From NCBI GenBank assembly GCA_017483465.1, contig JAFUWN010000005.1:1-64000 (forward strand): 64,000 bases of DNA, in the 5' to 3' direction. Position 1 is the first letter of the stretch. Every line of letters starts with the position of its first letter. Position numbers and translations under genes: made by a program. This document shows positions 8,839 to 16,546 of the stretch, one piece after another. This DNA is from Oscillospiraceae bacterium (GTDB lineage: Bacteria > Bacillota > Clostridia > Oscillospirales > Ruminococcaceae). The notes under the pieces are model-generated. The model did not search any database, was not told where the DNA came from, and saw only the letters and a list, made by a program, of their open reading frames with translations.

Positions 8839-9156
8839 ATGAAACTTGTGTTTGCAATTGTAAACAGTGATGACAGTCAGGCAGTCGGAAAGGCTCTTCT
8901 GAATGCCGGATTTTATGCGACAAAACTGGCTTCTACGGGCGGGTTTCTGAGTGCCGGGAATACGACATTTCTGACCTGTGTCGAAGAAGAGCGGATTGAA
9001 AAATTAATTGAAGTCATCCGTGAAAAAAGTCACAGAAGAAAGAAAACTGTTCCGAACAGTACGCCGATCAATTCCGGCATTGAACTGCCTGTCGAAGTCG
9101 AAGTCGGCGGAGCAACGATATTTGTCACAGATGTCGAGAGATTTGAAAAATTATGA
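8839..9156 (+). CDS. darA: cyclic-di-AMP receptor, PII-like (DarA/PstA)
   Basis: 105 residues, whole-length match to the small PII-like c-di-AMP receptor (DUF970, B. subtilis YaaQ): MKLVFAIVNSDDSQAV at the start, LASTGGFLSAGNTTFL in the ligand-binding loop and VEVGGATIFVTDVERFE at the end. It binds c-di-AMP in the cytoplasm; the downstream partner is not settled. Overlaps holB by 4 bp (ATGA). The darA-holB-ricT order is the same as in Bacillus minus yaaR. Confidence 0.93.
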   Translation: MKLVFAIVNSDDSQAVGKALLNAGFYATKLASTGGFLSAGNTTFLTCVEEERIEKLIEVIREKSHRRKKTVPNSTPINSGIELPVEVEVGGATIFVTDVERFEKL

Positions 9157-10127
9157 GTATGCCTGAAATCTACGGGAATGATGAAAATCTGCAATTCATG
9201 CAGACCATGCGGCAGACAGGACATATTCCTCATGCGTGTCTGTTTTACGGCGAAAAGGGTTCCGGCCGGAAAACACTTGCAAATTATTTTGCAATGACAG
9301 TATTATGCACCGGAGAACATGCCCCCTGCGGAACCTGTAAAAATTGTCAGAAAATTCTGCACGGTGTCCATCCGGATTTGATTCCGGTCGAGCATTCCGG
9401 CAAAAAGCAGGGTTTTTCTGTCGATACGGTCAGAGAAATCTGCCGTGATGCGATTGTTGCCCCGAATGACAGCGACAAGAAAATTTATATATTTGCAGAC
9501 TGTGATACCATCGGCATTCCGGCACAGAATACGCTTTTGAAACTAACAGAAGAACCGCCGGAACATGTGCTGTTATTATTCACATCAGCATCGAGAAACG
9601 CATTTTTAGAGACAATGCTTTCCCGTATGATACAGATTGCCGTCCGGCCGTGTTCGCCGGAAGAATGCAGAACCGCTCTGATCAGTCAGCATGAATATGC
9701 CCCGGCAGATGCCGACAGAGCTGTCAGAGCAACATCCGGCCGGAATATCGGGCTTGCCCTGAGATTTCTGGAAGATTCCGCCTTACAGGAGATGACCCGT
9801 CAGGTCAGAGAACTGACCCGGGCAGTTGCACAAAGAAAACAGTATGAAATAGTAAGAATTTTGTCATACTATGAAAAAGACCGGATACAGGCCGAAGAAA
9901 TGCTGCAATTATTGCTGAAGCAGTTTCGTGATGCCTGTGTATTGAAATACGGAAGCGAGAACCTCACCGGCTGTGACCGGCAAAGTGCCGAAACGCTTGC
10001 ACAGCTGCTGACTGCCGGAAAAGCAGTCCGGCTGTATGAAGCGGTTCAGAATGCCTGTGAAGCTCTGCAGGCGAGTGTCAGCACAAAGCTGGTGCTGTCT
10101 GCACTTGGAGGAAATCTGCTTTTGTAG
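9153..10127 (+). CDS. holB: DNA polymerase III delta-prime subunit
   Basis: 324 residues, clamp-loader subunit. The P-loop region reads YGEKGSGRKTLA (about 32-43) and the zinc module has four cysteines (C52, C59, C62, C65), as in other delta-prime/tau-like clamp loaders. LLKLTEEPPEHVLLLFT is the conserved sensor region. It helps to load the sliding clamp at the replication fork. Overlaps darA by 4 bp, so translation is coupled. Confidence 0.93.
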   Translation: MSMPEIYGNDENLQFMQTMRQTGHIPHACLFYGEKGSGRKTLANYFAMTVLCTGEHAPCGTCKNCQKILHGVHPDLIPVEHSGKKQGFSVDTVREICRDAIVAPNDSDKKIYIFADCDTIGIPAQNTLLKLTEEPPEHVLLLFTSASRNAFLETMLSRMIQIAVRPCSPEECRTALISQHEYAPADADRAVRATSGRNIGLALRFLEDSALQEMTRQVRELTRAVAQRKQYEIVRILSYYEKDRIQAEEMLQLLLKQFRDACVLKYGSENLTGCDRQSAETLAQLLTAGKAVRLYEAVQNACEALQASVSTKLVLSALGGNLLL

Positions 10128-10151
10128 AACTTCAGAAAGGATTATGTATTT

Positions 10152-11012
10152 ATGACTGAAATTGTAGGAATCCGTTTTCAGAATTCCGGAAAAGTATATT
10201 ATTTTTCTCCCGGAGATCTGCATCTCCAGATGGGAGACAAGGTGATCGTAGAAACAGCCAAAGGCCTGGAATACGGCATTGTCTCGATTCCGAACCGGAA
10301 CATTCGGGATGAAAATATTGCTTCGCCTCTGAGGGCTGTGGTTCGTCTGATGAATCAGGAAGATTTCAGAACGCTGGAGCAGAATAAACAGAAAGAAAAG
10401 AAAGCCTTTGCTGTATGTGAACAGAAAATTGCCGCACACAAGCTCAAGATGAAGCTGGTCGATGTCAGCTGTGCTTTTGATAACAGCAAATTATTATTTT
10501 ATTTTACTTCTGATAATCGTGTCGATTTCCGGGAACTGGTAAAAGATCTGGCCTCTGTATTCCGGATGAGAATTGAACTTCGTCAGATCGGTGTCCGTGA
10601 CGAAGCGAAGATGTTCGGAGGGTTAGGCGTCTGCGGCCGGGAATTCTGCTGCCGTGGATATTTAGGCGATTTCCAGCCGGTATCGATCAAGATGGCAAAA
10701 GAACAGGGTTTGTCTCTGAATCCGACAAAAATTTCAGGAACCTGCGGCCGTCTGATGTGCTGTCTGAAGCATGAACAGGCCGCTTATGAAGATTTGCAGA
10801 AAATTACACCCCGTGTCGGTTCGCTGGTCAAAACGCCGCACGGAAAAGGCCGGGTCGAAGATGCGAATTTAATCACGGGAAAACTCCGGATTCGTCCGGA
10901 AAATCCGGATGATGTGCCGTATATTATTGATCGTTCCGAAGTGGAAATTCTGAAAGCCGGAAAACCGCATGTCACAAAAGAAGAAAAAGAACTCCGGAAA
11001 CTGGAAAATTAA
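10152..11012 (+). CDS. ricT: PSP1-domain protein RicT (YaaT)
   Basis: 286 residues. The PSP1 domain carries the cysteine pattern of RicT, CGREFCC (C161, C166, C167) and CGRLMCC (C198, C203, C204), expected to hold an iron-sulfur cluster in the RicA/F/T complex that tunes RNase Y activity and sporulation/competence in B. subtilis. It directly follows holB, as in Bacillus. RBS AGAAAGGA before ATG 10152. No terminator close to the stop; the first one is at 11152. Confidence 0.92.
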   Translation: MTEIVGIRFQNSGKVYYFSPGDLHLQMGDKVIVETAKGLEYGIVSIPNRNIRDENIASPLRAVVRLMNQEDFRTLEQNKQKEKKAFAVCEQKIAAHKLKMKLVDVSCAFDNSKLLFYFTSDNRVDFRELVKDLASVFRMRIELRQIGVRDEAKMFGGLGVCGREFCCRGYLGDFQPVSIKMAKEQGLSLNPTKISGTCGRLMCCLKHEQAAYEDLQKITPRVGSLVKTPHGKGRVEDANLITGKLRIRPENPDDVPYIIDRSEVEILKAGKPHVTKEEKELRKLEN

Positions 11013-11084
11013 TTTTATTTTTGTGGATTATGTAGAATATGAGCTTATAAATTTAGTGAAAAAATCAAAAATTTCACAAAAAAC

Positions 11085-11181
11085 TTGACAAAATCCGTAA
11101 GTTATGCTATAATAAGACTATCATAAATCCTACATCCTTATTATTTTTTGGGCAGACCTGAAACATGGTCTGCTTTTTTTT
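11085..11181 (+). ncRNA. possible short RNA: promoter-terminator module without a gene
   Basis: A perfect promoter, TTGACA (11085-11090), 17 bp, TATAAT (11108-11113), is followed only about 40 bp later by a strong terminator, GCAGACC (11152-11158) / GGTCTGC (11167-11173) with eight T. Transcription should start near 11120 and give an RNA of about 60 nt. No start codon with a ribosome site lies between. It could be a small RNA; a relic of a lost gene is the alternative. Confidence 0.45.
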
Positions 11182-11220
11182 ATAAAAAAAATCCGGACTG
11201 CATGGAAAAGCAGTCCGGAT
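11182..11220 (-). terminator. terminator of the lipoprotein operon
   Basis: An 11-bp perfect stem, ATCCGGACTGC (11191-11201) / GCAGTCCGGAT (11210-11220), with a T run on the minus strand. Confidence 0.85.
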
Positions 11221-11231
11221 TTTATTGCAGA

Positions 11232-11861
11232 TCAGGGAAGATTCAGAAGCAGCTGATCAATCTGTTCCCAGTCCTGAGCAGAGACGGTATTATTTTCGAT
11301 CTGACAGGTATAAACGACAGGTTCGAGATAACCGAGTGTATCAACATCCGCCTGTAAAATTTCGAGCACACGGAAAGCATATTCTTCTTCGAGCTTATCG
11401 GCATCGGCTTCAGTGGGAGCGGTTCTGTATTTATGAAGAAATTCAGAATAATAATATTTCCTGATATTATCCTGAGATTTCTGCCAGAAATCGACCGGAG
11501 AGAGCACCAGCACGACAGTATACGTATCTTCGGAATGCACAACATCCCGGACAGTATATTTTGTTTTTTTCAGAATCGTTTCCGCAAGCTGCTGATAAGA
11601 ATTAATTGTTTCCTCGGAAATTTTATCCGACTTGATATCATAGGCCTCCCGGATTGCCTGACTCAATGCATTGACCTCCATTCTGTAAAGGCCGTCTGCA
11701 TCGGGAGTCGCAGCCCCTGTCAGCTCCTGATATTCCTGATAATCATTATGATAGGTCGTATCTAAGATAGCCGTGACATAATTCCGGTAGGCCTCACCTG
11801 CAAAGCCGCAGGCTGTAAGCATAACACAGAGCAGCAAAAGCAGAGGAATTAATTTTTTCAT
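11232..11861 (-). CDS. lipoprotein of unknown function
   Basis: 209 residues. The signal ends in lipobox LTAC at residues 15-18, so it is anchored to the outer face of the membrane. The rest is a mixed helical/strand domain without a motif I recognise (EAYRNYVTAILDTTYHNDY near the start, DDVVHSEDTYTVVL-like strand in the middle). Starts with ATGA overlapping the stop of the upstream lipoprotein gene, so both are made together. Confidence 0.75.
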   Translation of the reverse strand: MKKLIPLLLLLCVMLTACGFAGEAYRNYVTAILDTTYHNDYQEYQELTGAATPDADGLYRMEVNALSQAIREAYDIKSDKISEETINSYQQLAETILKKTKYTVRDVVHSEDTYTVVLVLSPVDFWQKSQDNIRKYYYSEFLHKYRTAPTEADADKLEEEYAFRVLEILQADVDTLGYLEPVVYTCQIENNTVSAQDWEQIDQLLLNLP

Positions 11862-12748
11862 GATATCGCCTCAGTTTCCGTATCTTGCAGTTCTGATTCT
11901 GATTCTGATGTCGATTCCTGTACAGTTTCTTCTGATGTTTCAGTATCAGAGGCATCAGCAGCATCTGTTTCACCGGCTTCCGGTTCGGACGGATTGAGCG
12001 GAATAGCATTGCCTTCTATATCATAGAAAGTAATATTATCAATATAAAAATCAGAAATATTCTGCATTCCCCATCTCATCACAGAAAAATTGACATCTTC
12101 GACAGTACTGTCCCATTTTTTGCCGGATTCTGCGAGGAGAAATTTAAATTCCACATGGCAGGCATCGGAACGCTCCAGATCATATTCATTGATACCGGAA
12201 CCGGAAAAATCAGAGAAGCTATACCAGTTTCCATCCGCACACACAGTACCGCCGCCGCCGCCGATCCAGCCGGGAACGGTTCTGTAAATGCCGTCATCAC
12301 TCAGGAATAAATCAGATTTTGCCTCTGCGTAGCAGTCGAAGCCGATACTGTATACGCTTTCGAGCTGATCTGGTTTTAACAGCTGACCGACAGAAATACG
12401 GATTTTCTGCACAGCCGTATCAAGATTATCTGTATTAGTAGAAGTATCTGTAAATTTCAGCATATAATTACCGTCAACAGATTCGACAGAAAGTGTACCT
12501 TCAGCGGCAGTATCATCATCATTGACGACAGCGGCAAAGCTGAAATTCTCATCATCAAATGTGACGGCATTCGGGTCAGCCTCCGGAAAAGCAGCATGAG
12601 TGGGGGGCGGGAGGGTTTCTTCTGTTTCTGCCAGAGTGACTTCAACAGGGGAATTTTCAGAAGAAGAGGACTGTTCCGAACTGGTTTTCTGACTGCATCC
12701 GGTCAGGAACAAAGCAGATAATAAAACGCAAAAAATTATTTTTTTCAA
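11858..12748 (-). CDS. lipoprotein with a beta-rich, CBM-like domain
   Basis: 296 residues from a TTG start, preferred because AAGGAG lies 9 bases before it and the protein then begins with a clean lipoprotein signal (KKIIFCVLLSALFLTGCS). A Ser/Glu-rich spacer follows. The central domain (about 60-240) has strand-like runs such as IRISVGQLLKPDQ and FYIDNITFYDIEGNAI, which look like carbohydrate-binding or galactose-binding-type beta sandwiches. The tail is very acidic. Ligand unknown. First gene of a two-gene unit with the next lipoprotein. Confidence 0.7.
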   Translation of the reverse strand: MKKIIFCVLLSALFLTGCSQKTSSEQSSSSENSPVEVTLAETEETLPPPTHAAFPEADPNAVTFDDENFSFAAVVNDDDTAAEGTLSVESVDGNYMLKFTDTSTNTDNLDTAVQKIRISVGQLLKPDQLESVYSIGFDCYAEAKSDLFLSDDGIYRTVPGWIGGGGGTVCADGNWYSFSDFSGSGINEYDLERSDACHVEFKFLLAESGKKWDSTVEDVNFSVMRWGMQNISDFYIDNITFYDIEGNAIPLNPSEPEAGETDAADASDTETSEETVQESTSESESELQDTETEAIS

Positions 12749-12771
12749 TATAAAGAACTCCTTACTTAGCA

Positions 12772-12805
12772 AAAATGCCCTCTGTCAACAGAGGGCATTT
12801 GTTGT
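12772..12805 (-). terminator. hairpin between the surface protein and the lipoprotein pair
   Basis: AAATGCCCTCTG / CAGAGGGCATTT, 12-bp stem with a short T run on the minus strand. Probably ends the surface-protein transcript. Confidence 0.65.
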
Positions 12806-12831
12806 AAACCATGTTTTTTCAGATAGAAAAC

Positions 12832-13725
12832 TTAGTCTTTCTTTCTGGAGAGAACGGCAGCAGCACCGGCAGCGGTCAGAACGACAGCAGCCACAACAAC
12901 ACCGGAAGTATCACCTGTAGGTGTATTGGAAACTGAGCTTGCAGCAGTAGCAGCTGTTGTAGAAGCGGAAGAATTGCCTGCTGCGGTTGTGGTAGTTGAT
13001 TTGGAAGCGGTTGTGGAATTGTTGTTGTTATTGTCGTTATGATTGCTGCCGCTGTCATCAGCAGTAGTAGTTGTAGTTTCACCTTCGCCGTTTTCGTCAG
13101 AACCTTCGCTGGTTTCTTCTTCCTTATCAGGTTCTACGGAAGTGATGGAATTGATTGTGATGGTAATACCGGAAGCACCTGTATTCTTTTCTTTTTCAGC
13201 AGTTTCTCTGTCAGCTTCGGCAACATATTCAGTAAAGTCAATATTGGTCTGGAGATACAGGCAGCTGATATTTTCAGACGGAGCATCCAGAGTCCAGGTT
13301 ACTGTATAATTACCGTCACCGGTGATGGGAGTATATTCAGAAGTAGCATCAGCACCGCTGATGGAATGACGGCTGTTGCCTGCGATAGAACCGCCGACAA
13401 ACGCATAATAATTCACGCCGTCAGCATCGTATTTTGTAGTAGAAGAAGTATCTTTTCTTGCGGAATCAGAACCAATGCCGCTGATGGTAAAATCAATCTT
13501 GATATATTCAGAAACAGCAGTATTGGGATCCATATCTTCTACAGAATTTCCCCATACGTTATAGATATTTCTGCGGAGAGCATTGCCTTCGTCACCCAGT
13601 CCGAGAGCACTGGCATTAGAGCAGTCAATTGTCTTGACTTCGCCTGCATTTGCAGCAAGAGAAGCAAAAGATACTGTGCAGAAAGCAAAAGCAGCCGCAG
13701 CAGCGAGAATGTTTTTCAGTCTCAT
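12832..13725 (-). CDS. secreted surface protein with Ser/Thr-rich stalk and sorting-signal-like C-terminus
   Basis: 297 residues from ATG 13725, which has GAAGGAG before it; an in-frame start 30 codons upstream lacks one. Signal peptide to about residue 27, then a beta-rich domain (about 30-190), then a low-complexity Thr/Ser/Asn stalk (TTTTTADDSGSNHNDNNNNN). The C-terminus has TPTGD, a 20-residue hydrophobic span and LSRKKD, the layout of a sortase substrate, with PTGD replacing the usual PxTG. It should be wall- or membrane-anchored. Function unknown. Confidence 0.75.
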   Translation of the reverse strand: MRLKNILAAAAAFAFCTVSFASLAANAGEVKTIDCSNASALGLGDEGNALRRNIYNVWGNSVEDMDPNTAVSEYIKIDFTISGIGSDSARKDTSSTTKYDADGVNYYAFVGGSIAGNSRHSISGADATSEYTPITGDGNYTVTWTLDAPSENISCLYLQTNIDFTEYVAEADRETAEKEKNTGASGITITINSITSVEPDKEEETSEGSDENGEGETTTTTADDSGSNHNDNNNNNSTTASKSTTTTAAGNSSASTTAATAASSVSNTPTGDTSGVVVAAVVLTAAGAAAVLSRKKD

Positions 13726-13894
13726 GATAAAAATCTCCTTCATAGTAGAAAATAAAATAAATACGGAATCAATCCGAGGAATCGGACGGAAGTCCGTACA
13801 AAACCTCATTGTCATTATAACACATTCCTGATGAAAAGTCTATTGAAAATATCTACAAATTTTATAAATCTTTTTTGTCCAGATATTATACATT

Positions 13895-15205
13895 TCACGA
13901 ATTTCTGACGACAGAGAGGGAAGATAAGCCATAAAAAGCCATAAAATCGAGCCATTTTTTAGTCAGGCGTTCACCGCTGACGGCAATCGGCACAGCGGGC
14001 GGACAGGGTACTTGTACAGAAGCACAGATTCTGCCTTCGGCCTGACTGAGAGGAAGAATTTCAGAATCTGCAAGCCCGGCTTCTCTGAGAGACAGAACCT
14101 GTTCCATAGGGTCAGGAAGTTCGGGAGGAATCCAGGCAGGAGCAGGCTTGCAGAAAGCAAGGGCATGTTCAAGAAATGTAAAATTCTGTTCTGTCATGAC
14201 AGGAGATAATAAAATGACAAGGCAAGTATGATCTGCATACTCACATTCGACAGGATAAGGGCAGTTTCTGAGATCTTCGGCCAATTTCTGTCCGTCTGCG
14301 GAGATTGTCAGATGCAGAGGGTCTCTGCCGAGGAAAGTATATTGATCAGAAAATTTCTGTTTCAGAGCTTCGGCACGTTCCGCACAGAGCTGAATTTTCT
14401 CCTGTCCGGAATGCGAAAGCCAGTCGGTACAGAGTTCAAGCGACTGCATAATCAGATAAGAAGGGCTTGTTGAGCCGAACATCTGCATATGTTGTTTCAT
14501 ATTCATGACAAGAGCCGGATTTTTCATATGAAGAAATGCCCCTCCGGTAAGAGCCGGCAGGGTCTTATGTGCCGAATCACAGCAGAAATCCGCACCCAGT
14601 CTGATGGGATGCAGATTTTCTTTCAGAAAAGCCCTGTGTGCACCGTGTGCATGATCGACTAATAATTTTGCCTGATAGGTTTTACAGAGTTCTGCCAGAG
14701 CGGAAATATCATGCAGATTTCCGGCATAATCCGGAGAAGTAATATAGATACATGCCGGAGCAGAAATCTCTTTCAGAGCTTTTTCAAAATCAGAAATCCG
14801 ATAATTTCCCGTAATGATACCGCCGGAAGCCGGAAAGACCCATTTCACAGGCAGATCAAGCAGAATACAGCTGTTCAGGAATGCTCTGTGAACAGTTCTT
14901 GCAGAAATAATATATCTGTGTTCGGCTTTCATCTGAACCAGCATCGCCTGAATACAGAGTGTCGAGCCGCCTGCACTCCAGCAGGTTTCAGGCACATGAT
15001 AAATTTCTGCTGTCTGCCGTTCGGCCTGACGGAGAATACCATCAGCCTCGAAAAGACTGTCAGCATTTTTGATTTCTGTAATATCTCTCTGATAGGCATA
15101 ATGCAGCTCCGGAAGCAGAGCCATCCCTTTATGACCGGGCATATGACCCCGGAGTGTCTGATTTTTAGTATAATTATCCAAAAAACGGGTTAAAAATTTT
15201 ATCAT
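13895..15205 (-). CDS. Orn/Lys/Arg decarboxylase family protein
   Basis: 436 residues. Fold-type I PLP enzyme of the arginine/lysine/ornithine decarboxylase group: GHMPGHKG near the N-terminus, LLVDHAHGAH before the cofactor site and PLP lysine K214 in DSAHKTLPALTGG. At 436 residues it is shorter than biosynthetic SpeA or CadA (above 480) and resembles the compact YaaO-type proteins often near holB in Firmicutes, which fits the darA-holB block 3 kb away. The amino acid substrate cannot be assigned. Divergent from the LexA-box operon. Confidence 0.85.
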   Translation of the reverse strand: MIKFLTRFLDNYTKNQTLRGHMPGHKGMALLPELHYAYQRDITEIKNADSLFEADGILRQAERQTAEIYHVPETCWSAGGSTLCIQAMLVQMKAEHRYIISARTVHRAFLNSCILLDLPVKWVFPASGGIITGNYRISDFEKALKEISAPACIYITSPDYAGNLHDISALAELCKTYQAKLLVDHAHGAHRAFLKENLHPIRLGADFCCDSAHKTLPALTGGAFLHMKNPALVMNMKQHMQMFGSTSPSYLIMQSLELCTDWLSHSGQEKIQLCAERAEALKQKFSDQYTFLGRDPLHLTISADGQKLAEDLRNCPYPVECEYADHTCLVILLSPVMTEQNFTFLEHALAFCKPAPAWIPPELPDPMEQVLSLREAGLADSEILPLSQAEGRICASVQVPCPPAVPIAVSGERLTKKWLDFMAFYGLSSLSVVRNS

Positions 15206-15223
15206 GAAATTTCACACTTCCTC

Positions 15224-15252
15224 TTGACAAATGAGAAAAAATCCTGTAGAAT
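15224..15252 (+). promoter_or_regulatory. promoter of the coiled-coil/HTH gene pair
   Basis: TTGACA (15224-15229), 17 bp, TAGAAT (15247-15252). The predicted transcription start (about 15259) falls nine bases before a LexA-like box. Confidence 0.65.
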
Positions 15253-15267
15253 AATAACATAAAAAAG

Positions 15268-15281
15268 CGAACATATGTTCT
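15268..15281 (+). promoter_or_regulatory. LexA (SOS) box candidate
   Basis: CGAACATATGTTCT agrees with the Gram-positive LexA consensus CGAACRNRYGTTYC at all but the last position. It is placed just downstream of the predicted transcription start, where a repressor would block the polymerase. Confidence 0.6.
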
Positions 15282-15323
15282 TGTTTGACTGGAATAATAT
15301 TATAATCGCAAAGGAGTCTTTTT

Positions 15324-15635
15324 ATGCTTGACCTGATCTATGAATACGAAGAAACCAGATTTCAGCTTCAGAAGCGTATCTATGAACTGAACAAACAGCT
15401 CCGGAAAGATACGCTTATGACAATCGAACGGGAAAAACTCATCGCCCGGCGGGATATGCTTGCCCGTGAACGATGCGAATTGCTGGATATGATTATTGAA
15501 TTAAAAAAACATCTCAGAAAGGAAGAACTGATACATGTCAGCACACAGACGCATTCCGGAAAATATTGCAGAATCCGATCCCTGTCTGATACAGGACTTA
15601 CTCGGAACACCCTGTACAAACCGGAAACAGCTTGA
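15324..15635 (+). CDS. small coiled-coil protein of unknown function
   Basis: 103 residues. Residues 1-72 are almost entirely charged helix with heptads (YEYEETRFQLQKRIYELNKQ, IIELKKHLRKEEL) that predict a coiled coil. The last 30 residues overlap the next gene in another frame and look unstructured. AAAGGAG stands 8 bases before ATG 15324. It precedes a sigma-like HTH protein and shares its promoter; a role as a partner or regulator of that protein is only an inference. Confidence 0.6.
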   Translation: MLDLIYEYEETRFQLQKRIYELNKQLRKDTLMTIEREKLIARRDMLARERCELLDMIIELKKHLRKEELIHVSTQTHSGKYCRIRSLSDTGLTRNTLYKPETA

Positions 15636-15864
15636 TTTGTCTCTGGTCGTACTGAAACAGGTAATTCAGAATGATCTGACTCCTCGTCAGCGTGAACTGA
15701 TTCTCCTGCATTATTATCAGAATCTGAATAACAAGCAGATTGCAGAGAGTTTAAATCTCGACCCCTCCACAGTCTGCCGGACACTCGGACGGGCAAGGAA
15801 AAAGATTTATAAACTGCTTCATGTCTATCTGGATTATCTCCGTCAGATAAAGCTGGAAGAATAA
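15535..15864 (+). CDS. sigma-70 region 4-like helix-turn-helix protein
   Basis: 109 residues. The C-terminal half (about 48-95) has a sigma region 4-type HTH, LTPRQRELILLHYYQNLNNK then QIAESLNLDPSTVCRTLGRA, which would contact -35 DNA. There is no region 2, so this is not a complete sigma factor; it may be a transcriptional regulator. The ATG follows AAAGGAAG inside the preceding gene, with a 101-bp overlap. The operon has a LexA-like box, which suggests induction by DNA damage. Confidence 0.7.
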   Translation: MSAHRRIPENIAESDPCLIQDLLGTPCTNRKQLDLSLVVLKQVIQNDLTPRQRELILLHYYQNLNNKQIAESLNLDPSTVCRTLGRARKKIYKLLHVYLDYLRQIKLEE

Positions 15865-15865
15865 T

Positions 15866-15891
15866 AAAAAAGTCTCCGCTCAGGGAGACTC
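15866..15891 (-). terminator. terminator of tRNA-Gln
   Basis: AGTCTCC / GGAGACT stem, followed on the minus strand by TTTTTTATT. It also lies at the end of the HTH gene. Confidence 0.75.
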
Positions 15892-15901
15892 TTGCAAAGG
15901 A

Positions 15902-15973
15902 TTGGGACGGCGGGATTTGAACCCACGACTGACGGAGTCAAAGTCCGTTGCCTTACCGCTTGGCTACGCCCCA
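15902..15973 (-). tRNA. tRNA-Gln(TTG)
   Basis: 72-nt cloverleaf on the minus strand: acceptor TGGGGCG / CGTCCCA, anticodon stem CGGAC-TTTGACT-type loop with TTG anticodon, and T arm GTGGGTTCGAATCCCGC. The CCA end is not encoded. Confidence 0.93.
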
Positions 15974-15987
15974 GCACTACAGAAAAT

Positions 15988-16016
15988 ATTATAGCATATT
16001 TTTATGTGTTTGTCAA
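15988..16016 (-). promoter_or_regulatory. promoter of tRNA-Gln
   Basis: Minus-strand TTGACA (16011-16016), 17 bp, TATAAT (15988-15993). Confidence 0.8.
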
Positions 16017-16153
16017 GCCCTGCACAAAGAGGAATTTTCAGCATAAAATATAACAGAAGAAAAAAATAAATTTTAATCTGAATAAAAAGCCCTGTCAGAG
16101 CGATACTAAAAGCAAGCAGAAAACCAGAATTTTCAAAGGAGTTGTGTTTGATT

Positions 16154-16501
16154 ATGATGTCCGTGAAACGAGGAGAAATCTATTATGCAGACCTGAGTCC
16201 GGTAGTCGGTTCAGAACAAGGCGGAATCCGTCCGGTACTTATAGTACAGAATGATGTCGGAAACCGTCACAGTCCGACCGTGATTGCCGCAGCGATCACG
16301 AGCCGTCTAGATAAGGCAAAACTTCCCACGCATATTTCATTAGAGGCTTCTTCCTGCGGACTCCAGAAAGACAGCATCGTTCTTCTGGAGCAGATTCGCA
16401 CACTGGATAAAAAGCGGCTCAAAGACCGCATGGGAGCTTTGGATGCCTCAGCGATGAACCGGGTAGACAATGCAATCTCGATCAGTTTCGGTCTGCACTG
16501 A
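16154..16501 (+). CDS. MazF/PemK-type toxin (EndoA family)
   Basis: 115 residues, full-length match to the Firmicutes MazF/NdoA endoribonuclease: [20 protein letters not shown] at the start, [19 protein letters not shown], and [14 protein letters not shown]. This family cleaves mRNA at short motifs when freed from its antitoxin. The active-site arginine of RPVLIVQND and the threonine of SPTVI are kept. No antitoxin gene stands upstream: only 180 bp with tRNA-Gln beyond it. The start is uncertain; ATG 16154 lies 12 bases after GGAG, and a TTG at 16148 is better spaced. Confidence 0.88.
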   Translation: MMSVKRGEIYYADLSPVVGSEQGGIRPVLIVQNDVGNRHSPTVIAAAITSRLDKAKLPTHISLEASSCGLQKDSIVLLEQIRTLDKKRLKDRMGALDASAMNRVDNAISISFGLH

Positions 16502-16510
16502 TTTCATGCA

Positions 16511-16546
16511 GAAATGCCCCTGAAAAGCTCAGGGGCATAATTTTAT
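16511..16546 (+). terminator. bidirectional terminator between mazF and the LRR gene
   Basis: ATGCCCCTGA / TCAGGGGCAT stem with T-rich flanks on both strands. Confidence 0.75.

Noticed and set aside
11148..11464. Short frames across the terminators after ricT
   Set aside because: They run through two hairpin terminators and the antisense of a lipoprotein gene.
13039..13755. Antisense open frame of 238 codons over the surface protein
   Set aside because: Caused by the Ser/Thr-rich repeats of the real gene read backwards.
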